A stretch of DNA of 64,000 nt from Blastobasis lacticolella (lineage: Eukaryota > Arthropoda > Insecta > Lepidoptera > Blastobasidae): positions 10,302,001 to 10,366,000 of the forward strand of contig LR990056.1 in NCBI GenBank assembly GCA_905147135.1, read 5' to 3'. Numbering within the stretch: the stretch's first letter is position 1; each line of letters opens with the position of its first letter. The notes under the pieces are model-generated. The model did not search any database, was not told the DNA's origin, and saw only the letters and a program-made list of their open reading frames with translations. Positions 21,871-33,746 of the stretch are shown here, one piece after another. Both the position numbers and the translations under genes were made by a program.

Positions 21871-23345
21871 CTATCAGTATATAATATTAAGTTAGATTAA
21901 GTAAATAAATATATTTAAATTTGAATTTACATATATTACTTCATAAATTAAGCGAGCATCTATAAAAGATACTCAAAATGTCTGTTTATTTCTAATGTAA
22001 ATGTTTTAGCAGAAAGAAATGTAAATCAGTGAATGTTTAATAGTGTTAAATGTTTAATACATACATTAAATATATGGTTTTATCGGTTGCATATTTCTTG
22101 TACGAATAAATATATATACATAGATAATAAACTGTAGGGGAAACTTTATATACCTACCTAATAGTATTAAATTAAATTAAATATAATTTATTTCAAATTT
22201 TACAGACTCATATTCTCATAACATTTTATTAATAATTATAGTTTATAATAATAAATACACTCATCTTTAGCATTACAACGTCACTTAACGCATACGATTT
22301 ATTTATTTATTAACTCATTTTGTTTTATCTAAAATTACTAAATAATCACAAATTGTATGGTTTGTAAATTTATGGATTGATCATATTTGTAACTAATAAC
22401 AACATAAGCAGGAACAAATGGATTAGTGTTTAATTAATTATTATGAAACATTTACCTTCAAGTTATAAAACTTCCTAAATTTATGTAAATTTGTAACTAA
22501 TTTTAATTATAATCGAATTAATGCTATCATTATTGTAATTGTTAATCAATAATATTTGATTTGATGTACCTTACCTATTCAATAATAAGTAGTTACCTAT
22601 TATTATGAAAGTTATTAACACTGTTTAACTAACTGATTCTTCAACTAGTGCGTCAGGAGACTGCACTTTTGTCGGATGGCCGATTGTCACGATTTATTTA
22701 TTTTTTAACGCATGTTAAGGTAACATTTGTGTTTCGAGTCTTAGCAACACCACACCATCCTGGTGGGGTGAATGGTAGTAGGGCGAGCCAAGAGACCCAA
22801 AAAGGATCAGTTGGTTATTCAGTCGTTTTCATCACCTCGTGAAGTGAAGACGTAACTAGTGAACTTTCTAATTAGCACCTACATTCTGTCATTGTGCCTA
22901 TCTGTACTACTTTCTAGTTTAATAAACTAAGTTCGTATCTTAATATCGAATTTCATTAAATTACCCCTCACCGACAATGCCCTGTGCTTCGACTATGTGA
23001 ATGCAATGTTTCCTGTTAAGTAGCACCTACTTAATCACTTTCTGCATGGTTTGCTGGTTGACTGTTAGACAAAGCCTCAATGGCTTTAAGTTCGCCAGTT
23101 GCTGGTATTTGTGCAATAAAATTTTTAAATAAATAAATAAAATAATAAATTTAAATTGTGTAGGTAATATGTCTAGAATTCGCTGTCGGTTTCAGGAAAG
23201 AGGCAGATCGATTGCGAATGGAAGAAAAAAGGGAATATGAAGCGAAACTAGAAATACATAGGTAGGTACCGACCAACACTACCTCTTGCTTCCAACGGCT
23301 CCCTACCATCTATCTCATAGGACGCCGCCCTGCGCTGCAAAGGTC
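21871..23345. repeat. Right arm of the inverted duplication, inner part
   Basis: Reverse complement of 17898-19371. It stops at GCTGCAAAGGTC, where a LINE is inserted, and resumes at 30909. The arm holds a copy of exon A and the same AT-rich DNA as the left arm. Confidence 0.9.
23196..23261 (+). pseudogene. Copy of coiled-coil exon 'A' (right arm)
   Basis: TTTCAG acceptor, 66-nt open exon, GTAGGT donor. It is the mirror of 17981-18046. No exon B follows downstream because a LINE interrupts the unit 80 bp later. Confidence 0.6.
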
Positions 23346-23799
23346 AATCAAAATCAAAATCAAAATCAAAATTTCTTTATTGATTAGGACATTAAATATC
23401 TCTTTCAATCGTCAAAAAGGAGGGGGGTAGGAAAGTAGGAAGGAAACACACAGTGACCCGCTGACCGCCCTATGGCTGTAGATAAACGTATCCCTCGCCA
23501 ACCACAACCGAACCGGGCTCGACAATGCCAGACAGAGCCGGAACGCTATATTATATTATATACTCGTAGGTATGTCTAGTATAATTAAGAAAAACCACCT
23601 AAAACTACAGCAAGAGTAAGCCAGTCCACCAAGGCAGCACCCGTTCACGAGTATAACGCAGGGCCCAGCCATCGTCCAATTCAACCATATTTGAGGGAAA
23701 AGAGCGACCCGGCCCCCACGCCACCGCCAGACAGACTTTTAAGTGAGCGTGCATCACACATGCTGCATGTGATAGGTAGTTGCTCCCACCCTACTGTAT

Positions 23800-24005
23800 C
23801 CTATCCCTACCCTATCGCTACCTTACCCCTACCCTATCCTACCATTGCCTTAACCTTACCCTACCACTACCTTACCCCTACCCTACCACTATCTTACCCC
23901 GACCCTGCCACTATCTTACCCCTACCCCACCCTATACTACCTTACCGCTATCTTACTCCTACCCTACCCTACCCCTACTCTAACTACTACCCTACCCCTA
24001 CCCTA
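23800..24005. repeat. Degenerate CCCTAC/CTACC minisatellite in a LINE 3' UTR
   Basis: About 200 bp of CCCTACC, CTTACC and CTATC units. The same block, at about 96% similarity by eye, is in the LINE copy at 48245-48460, so it is part of the LINE. The 153- and 196-codon frames across these blocks are repeats, not genes. Confidence 0.8.
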
Positions 24006-24313
24006 GCGCAGACAGGAGACACCATGTGTGGGAGGCATGTGGGGGAAATTAACGCTGCTTCCAAGGTGGTTCTCTGTGGGGGAAAGAAACGGCAAGAAAC
24101 CCACAGAGCCTATGTTAATTCTTTTTTTTTTTTAATATGTCTTATGTACTAATACATTATTTGTCCTATATACTATCTTAAAAGTAAATACCTGTATAGA
24201 ACAGCAGTTCAGTCCCATGGACTTTTGTCATTTACATATTCAGATATACTATAATAACTTTTTTGACATAATTTGTTTTTTATAGCGACTTTAAATTTAT
24301 TCAATGGTAAATT

Positions 24314-25021
24314 CTAAATATCTGTTGGAACCTTATTATAAAAGCGTACACATTGACCCATAAATGATTTGTGGACTTTGGCTAGACGACAAGCACCAGC
24401 AACAAGCTTATCTTTATTTCTCGTATTAATATTATGAACATCACTATTCTTCTTAAATAAGTGTAAATTTTTATGAACATACATTAAATTCTCATATATA
24501 TATTGTGACGGCATTGTCATTATATCAATGTTCCTGAATTTATCTCTTAGTGAAGTTATAGGTCTCAATTGATAAATCGCGTGAATAGCCCTTTTCTGCA
24601 ATACAAATACATTGTGCCAGTCGGCAGCGTGTCCCCACAGCAGTATGCCATAGGCCATAATACTGTGGAAATAACTAAAGTAAACTAATCTTGCTGTAGC
24701 CTCGTCAGAAATACCCCGTATTTTCTTTACAGCATATGCTGCAGAACTTAGCCTTTTCGCCAATTTATCAATGTGAGGACCCCATTGCAATTTATTATCC
24801 AGGGTAAAGCCTAAAAATACTGTAGAATCAACAAAATTCAAATTTTCGCCTTTTATTTGTACATTAGTGGGCACTGATCTAACATTTGGCAAAGAGAATT
24901 TTAAACATTTTGTCTTCTTGCCATTCAGTAATAAATTATTAACCGTAAACCAGTTTACCACTTCTGCAATAGCCTTGTTCACGTCTTCATATGTTAATTG
25001 TTGTCTTTTTACTTTAAACAC
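24314..25021 (-). pseudogene. LINE reverse transcriptase, C-terminal half
   Basis: Continues the RT of 29875-30904 after removal of the 25025-29871 insertion: the break falls just after the FADDTSL active-site block. The part here includes WFTVNNLLLNGKKTKCLKF, FLGFTLDNKLQWGPHIDKLA and a LRYGI-like AYGILLWG motif, in the usual order for RT thumb and C-terminal regions. The reading frame is undamaged apart from the insertion. Confidence 0.85.
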
Positions 25022-25194
25022 TAAAGGCCTTGCCACACACAAAGCTCGGCGCGAGCGCGGCTCGGGCACGGCGCGATGCTGGCGCGTTGCCTAGGCAACT
25101 ATCGCGCCGCGCTATAGTTGCCTAGCAACTATCGCACCGCGCTCGCACCGCGCTCGCGCCGAGCTCACGCCACGCCGGCATCGCGCCGCCAGGG

Positions 25195-25560
25195 GTGGAC
25201 TAACGAACAAAGCGGGAAAGGCGGCCCGCCCCGGGCCTCTGGTCCTCCGGTCCTCCAAACGTCTCCAAGTTGCCTTGATCAAATCCTATACAAGGCTTTA
25301 AAATATGCAAAGAACATATCGAAGAGGTGGTTCTGAGTTGTGACAGGGGCGTAGCTATCGCCGTATCACTATTCAAACAGAATTAAGATCAGGGTCGAGG
25401 ACCCCCTCCGCCAAAGAAGTAATTTTAACTAAATAAATAAAAACACTTAAACATACAAGTGTGAACTGAATAAAAAGCTTGTAATATTACATAAAACTTC
25501 TTAAACTGGGGGCCTTATAAAGGTCGTCCGCCCCGGGCCTCTGATGGACTTAGTCCGGTA
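25195..25560. mobile_element. Insertion nested in the subterminal GC-rich block
   Basis: The GC-rich subterminal sequence is interrupted at AGGGGTGGACTAACGAACAA and resumes after ATGGACTTAGTCCGGTACTG. Within it, the motif CGCCCCGGGCCTCTG occurs twice (about 25230 and 25530). Type unknown. Confidence 0.45.
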
Positions 25561-25599
25561 CTGCCGGCGTCGCGCCAACAAAGTGTTGCCAATGTAGGC

Positions 25600-26900
25600 T
25601 ATTTATCGCCATTTGGGGTATTCGAGATTAAAATTGGCGACGAAAAAATTGTAATGGCGAATTGTTTAGGCTATCTCAGGCTTTGGGAAAAGGTACATAA
25701 ATAAACATAAACTTAAGAGAGAAAACCCGACGGTTTCGCGGATGATTGTGGGTTCCAAGTACATTTACCTACTACTGCTCTTGCTGACACTAGCACCCAT
25801 AGAGATATACATCTTGATGCGGTTGAACGAACAAATAACTCTGACGGTTACCGTAGTCATTAAAACAGCGCCGTCTACAGTGCCACAAAAATGTCTGACC
25901 GGGTGACAGCATCGCTGTTGTTGGCATTGACATTACATTTCAAACGGCAACACTTAGTTCCGGTTTTGGCCACCGGATCGAATAGGTTTGTCAACAATCT
26001 TGTCAGGCCGCCAGATATAACATTGTTAACGCGTACAAGAATTTGTATGGACAGTGGTAACCGTTCCAATAGCTATGTGTAATACGTCGTTGGATAGCTA
26101 TTTTCAAGCTGAACAAAAGTAACTATGGCGCTTGTTCCAAATATTAGTCCGTTCCGGTTTATGCTGTACTAAACATATTACAGTAATAAGTATTTTTTTC
26201 TGTTCTACCCACATTTAATGGTCAGAACTAAATTCACGGTGTTATACCGCCAGTGCAAAGTCACATCGTGCGCATGCATGTAAGACGGCCAAATAAAAAA
26301 CAATCAGATGGAGTGCATTGAATTTGATTGAAGATACCAACGAGGATCGAAAAAACTAAAATTATTTTAACAATCCCATCAATTATGATAAAAGCAGCAT
26401 CAGCATTTTATTTGTGCGGCGCATTTGTGGCTCGCCGCGAGCACGTTGCCTCTGAGCTGAGCAGCCTTACCGCGCGCGGTGAGCATCTCGCCGCGCACGG
26501 CGAGCATGCCTCGGGCTGAGCCGCTCTAATTCGTAATACCTTTACATTGTAAAGTAACGACCATTCGTAGACATGTCCGAGACGTCACTGAGACGACATT
26601 TGAGCTCTATTGCAGTTTTAGCTCCAATGAAGTGGTCTCATTGCCTTTGTACAATGAACCGGTCCATATATAGAAGTCTTTGCTGGCAGCACTACATTAC
26701 TTTAAAACTCAAATATAATATTCCTATCTGTAAACAAACTGATACTTCAGCTGTCACATCGACCAGACATTGTTTTTTTTATGTTTAAGTTTTCATGTGA
26801 TATCACAGTGATATTTCCAGCATTTTACTGTGTGGGACGATTATTTTCGAAATAAGTACAAAAACATAAAAGCGGCACGAAAACAGTAATATTTTGAGTT
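25600..26900. other. Interior of the Harbinger-like element, no gene recognised
   Basis: Contains a GC-rich stretch (26415-26525) with GCTCGCCGCGAGCACG and related inverted units. Short frames do not match a transposase. Confidence 0.4.
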
Positions 26901-26912
26901 TCTCAAGCATGT

Positions 26913-26977
26913 ATGGCCGAGTTTAGAGCAGATAAGTTGCTGTTTGATTTGGAAGATGTACAGCAAAGATTTAAACG
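26913..26977 (+). CDS. Possible first exon of an element-encoded protein
   Basis: An ATG opens 21 codons (MAEFRADKLLFDLEDVQQRF) before a good CGGTACGT donor at 26978. The acidic, leucine-rich start looks like coding sequence, but no downstream exon was identified. It may be what remains of an element gene. Confidence 0.25.
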
Positions 26978-28539
26978 GTACGTAACATGTATTCAGATAG
27001 ATTTTGAAAATATTGAAATAAATGTGATCTTTTGGAAATAATTTGAATTTAAGTGGAATTCATGTATTTTGTAGTGCTTATTGTTTACATTTATTTGACA
27101 TTACAAAATTAACCGAAAAATATTATGGTAGCTTTGTTCGTTTTGTATTTTTCATATTTGTTGTTTGACAGTATCTAGATCTATATCCAGGCACAGTGCA
27201 ATGTACACTAAGGCTATTCGGTGCTGGTGAAATGAAGGTGAAATGAAACCCTGCTGACCCTCGGTCAGAGAAACTTGAGAAATCTATTTTTAATTTCGGA
27301 AATCGTAGTAAATCATTATCACTGGCTGGTCAAACAGTGACACAGAGAGACAGAACATTGCTAAGAGATTGACATTACAACGTTATCAGTGTTGCGGTTA
27401 ATAAATTAATAAGGATATATACAAGAATATTATTTCTATATCCAACACTTCCCTTAAACTTATTATTTCAGCAATTTATCTATATTGTGACAGTTGAAGT
27501 AGGTACTCAGTTTGACATTAGGATTGTGTAGACATTGATTAAAACAGTCATGTATCTAATAAAACTCCCATTTGTTCCATTTGCTTCGAGTAGACATTAT
27601 GACAATTTTGCTTTCCCTATATGTTACCTATGTATGGTCAATTATTATTTTCTATTACGTAGTGGGTTTATTGAAAAAAAAAAGAATTATGTTATTATTT
27701 TATACTTTTCGATTACAATATTTAAATTTCTAAAATTTTCATTTAGATGTGCACTAAATTACACCGTCTTTTAGGTGGTTTGATTTAAATTATATTAGGA
27801 AATTATAAAATTATACACCGATGTTTCAAAAGAAACGTCAGGTCTTCAGGAGCTCCAGCAACATGTGGAGCGTTCAAAACATTGCGCGCGTGATTTTCTG
27901 ACAGCTTATTTCAATAGACGAAAAAACGGGATAGCGAGGTTCATAATAATTGTAGAGTGAGCGAACAGGGAATATTTTTGATTTGTGTCTAGTCTGTTAT
28001 GTGTCTTTGCCAGTGTCTACTGGTAGCCAGATTATATAAATTACTAAAAAATTTTACCATAAATATTTAAAAAACTACATTAAAATTCTACCATAAATAT
28101 TTAATAATTTCACCTGGGAAGTGCGTTTTGATAAATGTCAAAGACACAAATACGTAAGAGTGGGTTACTTAAGCCCGCGGGGACTATTCTAGCGACAAAT
28201 CCCGGTTCAGCCGCTAGAGATAAATCTGTTAGAAAAAAGTCGAATTTGATTCTGTATGGCGGTAAGTCAATTGTACACGAACAAGAAGAACTACGATCCA
28301 TGGCCATGAAGTAAGCTTTGGGCAATTGTTCGTCTATTTTATACTGAACTGAAAATTGTGGTGGATAAGATTGAGCGCAATTTTCTGTGCACTGTAGCGG
28401 GTACTTAAACAAAACATCTATATCAGCGTTAGACTCTAGCCACCGAATTTTTGCACTGTAGAATTGTGCTCTATGTTACGGTATCATTAAAAGTTTGTCT
28501 AACTCGACAAGTAAGTCGTACTGAAATGTTTTGATTCTG

Positions 28540-28760
28540 ATGTAGGAGAGATGTGCCCCCTCATCCTACCTACCTTAGGGGGCCTACCTAGTTAGCAAAA
28601 TTTGCAGTGTGGTGTCCAACAGAGTAAAATAGCATCGCCGTCCACACTAAGAGGTGTCGTAAAAGGCGACTTATTTCAGAGGTAGGGCGTTACTTTTCCA
28701 AGCTTCAGGTTTTTACCTACCTTATATATACTCTTGCAAGCTAGCGAGTGGAGGGGAATA
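28540..28760. repeat. LINE 3'-region repeat fragment
   Basis: GCAGTGTGGTGTCCAACAGA, then CACTAAGAGGTGTCGTAAAAGG and CGACTTATTTCAG, is the GTGTCGTAAGAGGCGAC-type motif common near lepidopteran LINE ends. Confidence 0.5.
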
Positions 28761-28909
28761 AAAAGTAAGCCTATATTCGTCCTCAGGTTCAAAATTATCT
28801 GCGTAATGCACCAGTCAAATTAGGAGGAAAGATTCGGACTGTTGGTAAAAATAAACGAGTAATTAACCCGCTATTACGACATGCGGGAGTATTACCATCC
28901 TAAAAATTC

Positions 28910-29580
28910 AATTCCCCGAATAATCCCATCGTGATTCACGCAGGATCACGATATTTATCGAGTGTGTAGCCTAGAGTATCACGAATCGTGATACGGATCA
29001 CAGGATTTCGGAAAATCCAGAAATCTACGATCCGTATCAACTATCGTGCGATATATATCGAGCGTCTAGTATCTAGTCGATATTTATCACGACATTTCTG
29101 TCAAACTGACAGATAAATAACTTAATTTCAAATTTATTTTCATACTTTGTGTTTATTTTCAAGCCGCTGTGGCCACTATGGACCTGGACAGTTACTATAA
29201 AAGTATAAAAAGTCAACAAGATCCTCATCCTCATAATTTTACTCATTTTTTTCTCTTCACGCGTCTTTTTAATCCTAATGCTAATACTATAGCAACGCAA
29301 GCTTTATCAGTCATTTTGGTAAAAATACGTAAAAATCGTAAATATACACCAGCGACACGTCAAAAATGCTTTTTTTTAGGCTAGGCATTGTCAACTTAGT
29401 CTATTCAGCCATTAAAATGAATGAAAGAATGCACAGACTAATGAAAATATCGACGATTCTTATCGTGTGTGTAGGGTCGACTTGCGATCCAAAATATTAC
29501 TCGATATGGATCACGATACGTATCACGATATATATCGTGTGTGTAGTATCCGCCTATGTGTGCCGATTTTCATAGAAACG
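28910..29580. repeat. Block rich in short inverted CGTGAT/ATCACG motifs
   Basis: ATCACGATATTTATCGAGTG, AGTATCACGAATCGTGATAC and related motifs lie at the left (28920-29100). GGATCACGATACGTATCACG, then ATATATCGTGTGTGTAG, lies at the right (29505-29560). The two ends are inversely similar, so this looks like a further foldback element of about 650 bp within the Harbinger-like insertion. Confidence 0.6.
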
Positions 29581-29874
29581 CGGTGGCCAAAACTGGAACT
29601 GCGGAAAAACAACGACACTTACTTTTGAAATGTATATGAACTGACATGTCAATCCCAAAAACAGCGCCGCCGGTACCAGGTCTGATAAGTTTGTGGCACT
29701 GCACAGCGCAGGCGCGGCGCCGCGCTCACGCCGGCCTGAGCGCGGCCTGAGCGTGGCGTGAGCGCGGCCTGAGCGCGGCGCGAGCGCGGCGCGATGCTGG
29801 CGCGTTGCCTAGGCAACTATCACACCGCGCTCGCGCCACGCTCGCGCCGAGCTCTGTGTGTGGCAGGGCCTTAA

Positions 29875-30904
29875 AGATGTATCGTCCGCGAACAAGACAA
29901 TTTCATGGGTATCTTTTACAAAGTACGGTAAGTCATTTACATAAACAAGAAACAAAAACGGGCCCAAAATAGATCCCTGGGGGACACCCATAGAGACAAC
30001 AGACCCCATAGATCTCTCTCCGTTCACATCAACTTTTTGAATTCTATGACTCAAGTATGAATTTAGCAAGTTCAGGGCCAAGTCCTTTATTTCATAATGT
30101 TGTAATTTCCTGACCAAAATGTCATGATGAACGCAATCAAAGGCTTTGGATAAATCACAGAAAACCCCTAAGGCATCACGTAATTCCTCCCACGCCCCAA
30201 AGATATGTTTAATAAGTTCAACACCTGCATCAGCTGTTGAACGACCGCGAGTAAAACCGAATTGTTTATGATGCAATAGGTTACTTCCATAAAAATGAGC
30301 TTTTAGTTGATTTAATATGATTTTCTCAAATATTATACTTAGAGTCGGTAAAATTGAAACTGGTCTAAAATTTGTAGGATCCGTTGTATTACCAGTTTTC
30401 AACAATGGAATAACTTTACTGTGCTTCATCAGGTCAGGAAATTGACCATTATCAACACAATTATTAAATATATTCGCTAAGTGGACAGCAATAACATCAA
30501 TTACAGAGCTAATAATTTTTACCGACATACCATCAATGTCGGCAGTTGCTTTCATTTTTATAGTTTTAAAAGCCTTAACTATATCTTGAGGTGTTGCATG
30601 CTCGAACTTAAAATCGATGACACTCTCGGGTACATTTTGTTTTAACAAGGATTCAGCGAGAGCAGGAGACGAATTTAAGGATTTCGTAGTTGACACTGGA
30701 ATGCCTGTAAAAAATTTATTGAATGCCTCCGCAACTTCCGAGTTTTTGGTAACAACATTATCATTTATCTTTAAACTGTACTTAGTATCGCGATTTGTTA
30801 CTTTTCCAGTTTCACTATTTATTATCTGCCATGTGGATTTTACTACATCTGTGCAATTTTTTAGTTTGTGTTTAACGAAATTCGATTTAGCTGTAGCACA
30901 ACGC
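29875..30904 (-). pseudogene. LINE reverse transcriptase, N-terminal half
   Basis: One frame of about 340 codons. RT blocks in order: NFRPVSILPTLSIIFEK, QFGFTRGRSTADA, LSKAFDCVHHDILVRKL, VPQGSILGPFLFLVYVNDLP and FADDTSL. Catalytic Asp residues of the first and second blocks are present. The frame runs into the insertion at 29871, adding a false tail of about 17 residues. The 5' end is truncated at 30904, so the endonuclease and ORF1 are missing. Confidence 0.9.
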
Positions 30905-30908
30905 GGTC

Positions 30909-31663
30909 GGTATGTAGTTGCCACTTAAGCACATGTTTTTCTGCCCCATCGGCCATTGCTTCTGCGTGTTTATAGACCACTTCAAAGGGCATCTAAAATT
31001 ATCTTTGGTAACCTTATGATCTGCTACACGTTCTGTAAGCGTATCAAGTGTCGTATAAACATATGTATGCATCACAATGTCAGACTTAAGCCTCTTCCAC
31101 ATGTGAACGGTGTTGCCATATGTAATCTCCATGCTTGGCAGGCGGGTTTAAGACCGCAGTGTTGAAAGCATTCAACAGAAACCAGTAGGGTTATTGGCTA
31201 TCTCAGTTGTCCACTCAAATTAGTTGTACACTCACATTAGTTGAACACTGGCACTGTCATGGAATTGGTATTGTCTATCCCTTCAGTGTACAACTATTCA
31301 CGGTGGATCCACTGCGCTACCATAGAGTAGATATACTACGTGGCTATCAAGTAGCCATTATGACATTTCTATTTTTTATCGACTTTTTCAAATTGAAGGG
31401 AGGGATTTTTTTTTTTTTGTTATACGGCAGACAAACAGGCAAGCGGGCCACCTGATGGAAAGTGGTCACCGCCGCCTATGGACATCATCAACACCAGGGG
31501 AGTCACTGATGCGTTGCCCGCCTCTGAAGAGACCTCTAATATACCTCTTGAACGATCCCATCCCATGTCATCGACATCTTGTTTTGGCACGAATTTTGAA
31601 ATTCTAGGCTAGAAATAAATTCAATAAATTGTGTTTTTTATTATTACACGTATAACCCGCGTC
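30909..31663. repeat. Right arm of the inverted duplication, outer part
   Basis: Reverse complement of 17173-17897, continuing the arm broken at 23345. It ends at TTATTATTACACG. Beyond it the flanks differ (TATAACCCGCG here, ATAAGAAAATC on the left side). Confidence 0.9.
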
Positions 31664-31920
31664 ACGAAAGAAGAGACTTGTCAAATGGCAGTGGAGGGGA
31701 TTTCGCGCAGGTAATCGTATACAGCGCAAGTCGAACCACGTGACCCGCCAAGTCTCTTCTTATCTTACACTAGTTATAAGTATTCAATATACAATTTCTT
31801 AAGTGTAATATAATGCGCAGTGACTATATATATAACTATTTGAAGAAGATTTTTGTTAATAGTAAAGCATATTTACATAGTATTTGAATCTGCGAATGTA
31901 AATTATTTTGACAAATTTCA
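31664..31920 (+). promoter_or_regulatory. Upstream region of the Myb/SANT-like gene with a hairpin
   Basis: AAGAAGAGACTTG at about 31672 is inverted as CAAGTCTCTTCTT at about 31749, an imperfect stem around 64 bp of loop. The rest is AT-rich and ends in a TTTGACAAATTTCAG acceptor directly before the ATG exon, so an untranslated upstream exon is likely. Confidence 0.35.
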
Positions 31921-32419
31921 GAATGCCGGATCGTCGAATTTCTGCACGGCAGATAAAATTACTGGTGGAGTGGGTCGAGCACAATAGAATGGTGGCATTA
32001 AGCCAATTTACAGGCGGAGCTCTAGCAGCCCAAACGGTTAAGCAGACTTGGGAGCAGCTGGCGCTGCGCTTCAACTCTGTGGGGCGAGGCGCTTTGAAGT
32101 CGGTGGACCATGGGCGGAGAGTAAGTACTAAGTAGTATACCATATTCGATTACATGTTTTTTTTTGCTTTGGGTGCATGTGAATGCTAATACGATTTCAT
32201 AATATACTTTGATACCTAATATGAATCCCTAACCATCCCATTGCATGTTTTTGTAATTCTAACTTTAACATTTTGCTTGTGAAGTACTGGATAGAGTTCA
32301 AGGCTAACCAGGACAGGTCCTCAACTCGAACTTACGGATTGGCCCAAAAACTAGTCCTGCTTGGTAGAATCAATAGTCCCGAATATCCCTTGGTTCTTGT
32401 CAGGAGAAGTCGGAAGTAA
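31921..32419 (+). CDS. Myb/SANT-like DNA-binding protein, two-exon gene
   Basis: Exon 1 (31921-32120) starts with ATG at 31923 and ends at a GTAAGT donor; exon 2 (32285-32419) follows an AG acceptor in phase 0 and ends in TAA. The protein is about 110 residues. Residues 1-66 (RRISARQIKLLVEWVEHNRM, then GGALAAQTVKQTWEQLALRF, then NSVGRGALKSVDHGRR) and the YWIEFKA start of exon 2 fit a trihelix Myb/SANT-like domain of the type found in insect apontic-like proteins and in PIF/Harbinger helper proteins. In those elements it binds DNA and helps import the transposase. The usual longer C-terminal part is absent, so it may be a truncated or short form. A second gene of this type, with only the C-terminal exons, lies at 43597-44588. 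Confidence 0.7.
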
Positions 32420-33195
32420 ACGTCAGTAGCGTGGAATATACGTTGCGGTGTAATTTTACTCAACGACGATATAAATAAAGCATAAAAATATGTAAAATTC
32501 AAATTCAGCTTTTTTGGATATGAATTTTAATCATGAATAAATAATTCCAATATGCTAATGTGATCAAGGATACTGATTACTGTATTGTCTGTCGGAAACA
32601 GTTTATATTATTAGATAGCTTAAACGTATCTAATGCTATCTATGTTCTTAAGCTATCTGATGCTATTATACATTAGAATTACCTTACTTAATTTTTTATT
32701 ATTTTTAACGCGCACTTATAAGAAAAGCGAAAAAACAATCTTAATTTTTAACTATGTTAAAATGAAAACTTATTTGTGTGAAAATTGATTTATTGACTAT
32801 AGGATCTATTTTTACTGAGACCTTTCAACTTTGAGGGTAAGAAACTAGTCCTGGTTGGTGTAATATATAGTCATAAACAAAATTAATTGATGCTTGATGT
32901 TATTATCATAGTATAGATCCAAAGATTAATATTATCAGGAAGTAATCGATATCTAAGTTTATGATCAATTAATTAATGAGCTGTAATTAACAATAAATGT
33001 TTTAATTATTTGAAAAAGTTTAATTATATTAGTAGCAAGTTATAAGGGGTATATATATATTTAACAAAAAATTATAAACAAAGTATGTTATGTAATTATT
33101 AAGATTCTAATCCTAATTCTAATAAAAGTTGTCATTCAATTAAGTCATTTTCAGTTTTTTTCCCTTATTGACTGTCGTCCCTTTTTGGGCCACGT
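32420..33195. other. AT-rich stretch, no gene recognised
   Basis: Follows the Myb/SANT-like gene. CTAGTCCTGGTTGGT near 32847 resembles CTAGTCCTGCTTGGT in exon 2 (about 32350), and a short TAATGCTATCTATG/TGATGCTATTATAC pair is present, but no feature is supported. Confidence 0.4.
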
Positions 33196-33199
33196 GCCA

Positions 33200-33420
33200 C
33201 TACCCTGAAGACTTTATAATCTGTTCTCGTCTTAAAATTAGCCTTAGTCCTACTCGGCCATTGAGTGAATCCCAGGGTCTGAAAGACCGTTTTCGATATG
33301 AAAATATCCGTGAAAAATTCTCTCAGCACCTATCTGGGATTCGAACCCTCGCCTGAACGGTGAGTCAGTACGAGCGTCCTAAAGTCTCCCGCTTTAGCTA
33401 CACGCTTTTTAAATTGTGTA
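33200..33420 (-). mobile_element. tRNA-derived SINE, minus strand
   Basis: The minus strand reads GTTCAGGCGAGGGTTCGAATCC, a pol III B box, preceded by TGTAGCTAAAGCGGGAG. The body GAGAATTTTTCACGGATATT then GGTCTTTCAGACCCTGGG follows. It differs from the other SINE families in the window. Confidence 0.6.
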
Positions 33421-33746
33421 TTGCCGCACTGTCGCCGAAGCATACTTCCACGCTCTCTAAGGTTGCAATTGCATAGCCGCACCCCCGCAGAAGCATAATT
33501 GCACGCTTAATAAATATGAATAATAATTTGAGCTCTAATTAATTTTTCTTATCATAAGGAAACGTATATATTGTGTTTGGTAGTAACAGCGCTGGACACA
33601 CATCTGTTATCTCATAAATTTCTCTGTATTACATATCGGTTGAGTATGTTATCTTCCGCTTATCAGTAAATAGTAATAAATAAAGTATAAACTTGCTAGG
33701 GTTGTGTCGTTCCATCTCAATTCTGGATGGAACATGTTTCTGCAGC

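Larger units (their letters stand above)
25025..29871. mobile_element. 4.85-kb PIF/Harbinger-like TIR element inserted in the LINE RT
   Basis: Ends are AGGCCTTGCCACACACAAAG on the left and, reversed, AGGCCCTGCCACACACAGAG on the right, each followed by CTCGGCGCGAGC. A TAA target duplication flanks it (25022-25024, 29872-29874), and removing one TAA restores the RT frame. Three-base TWA duplications are typical of PIF/Harbinger. GC-rich subterminal blocks (GGCGCGTTGCCTAGGCAACT) occur near both ends. No full transposase or DDE domain was recognised inside, so it is either non-autonomous or carries an unfamiliar cargo. The interior is itself a composite of other repeats. Confidence 0.75.
23346..30904 (-). 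mobile_element. Jockey/CR1-type LINE, 5'-truncated, split by a Harbinger-like element
   Basis: The 3' tail (ATTTTGATTTTG repeats on the minus strand) is at 23346, and the 5' truncation is at 30904. A GGTC duplication flanks it at 23342-23345 and 30905-30908, and the uninterrupted target is seen in the left arm at about 17893-17900. RT is coded by 30904-29875 and 24314-25021. A CT-rich minisatellite lies in the 3' untranslated region. A second, shorter copy is at 46800-49325. Confidence 0.9.

Noticed and set aside
23800..24005. Interstitial telomere repeat
   Set aside because: Units are CCCTAC/CTACC, not the insect TTAGG/CCTAA repeat, and the block is shared by two LINE copies.
23691..24152. 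Open frames rich in P, Y, L and T (also 48146-48736)
   Set aside because: They run through the CT-rich minisatellite of a LINE 3' UTR; any frame of such a repeat stays open.
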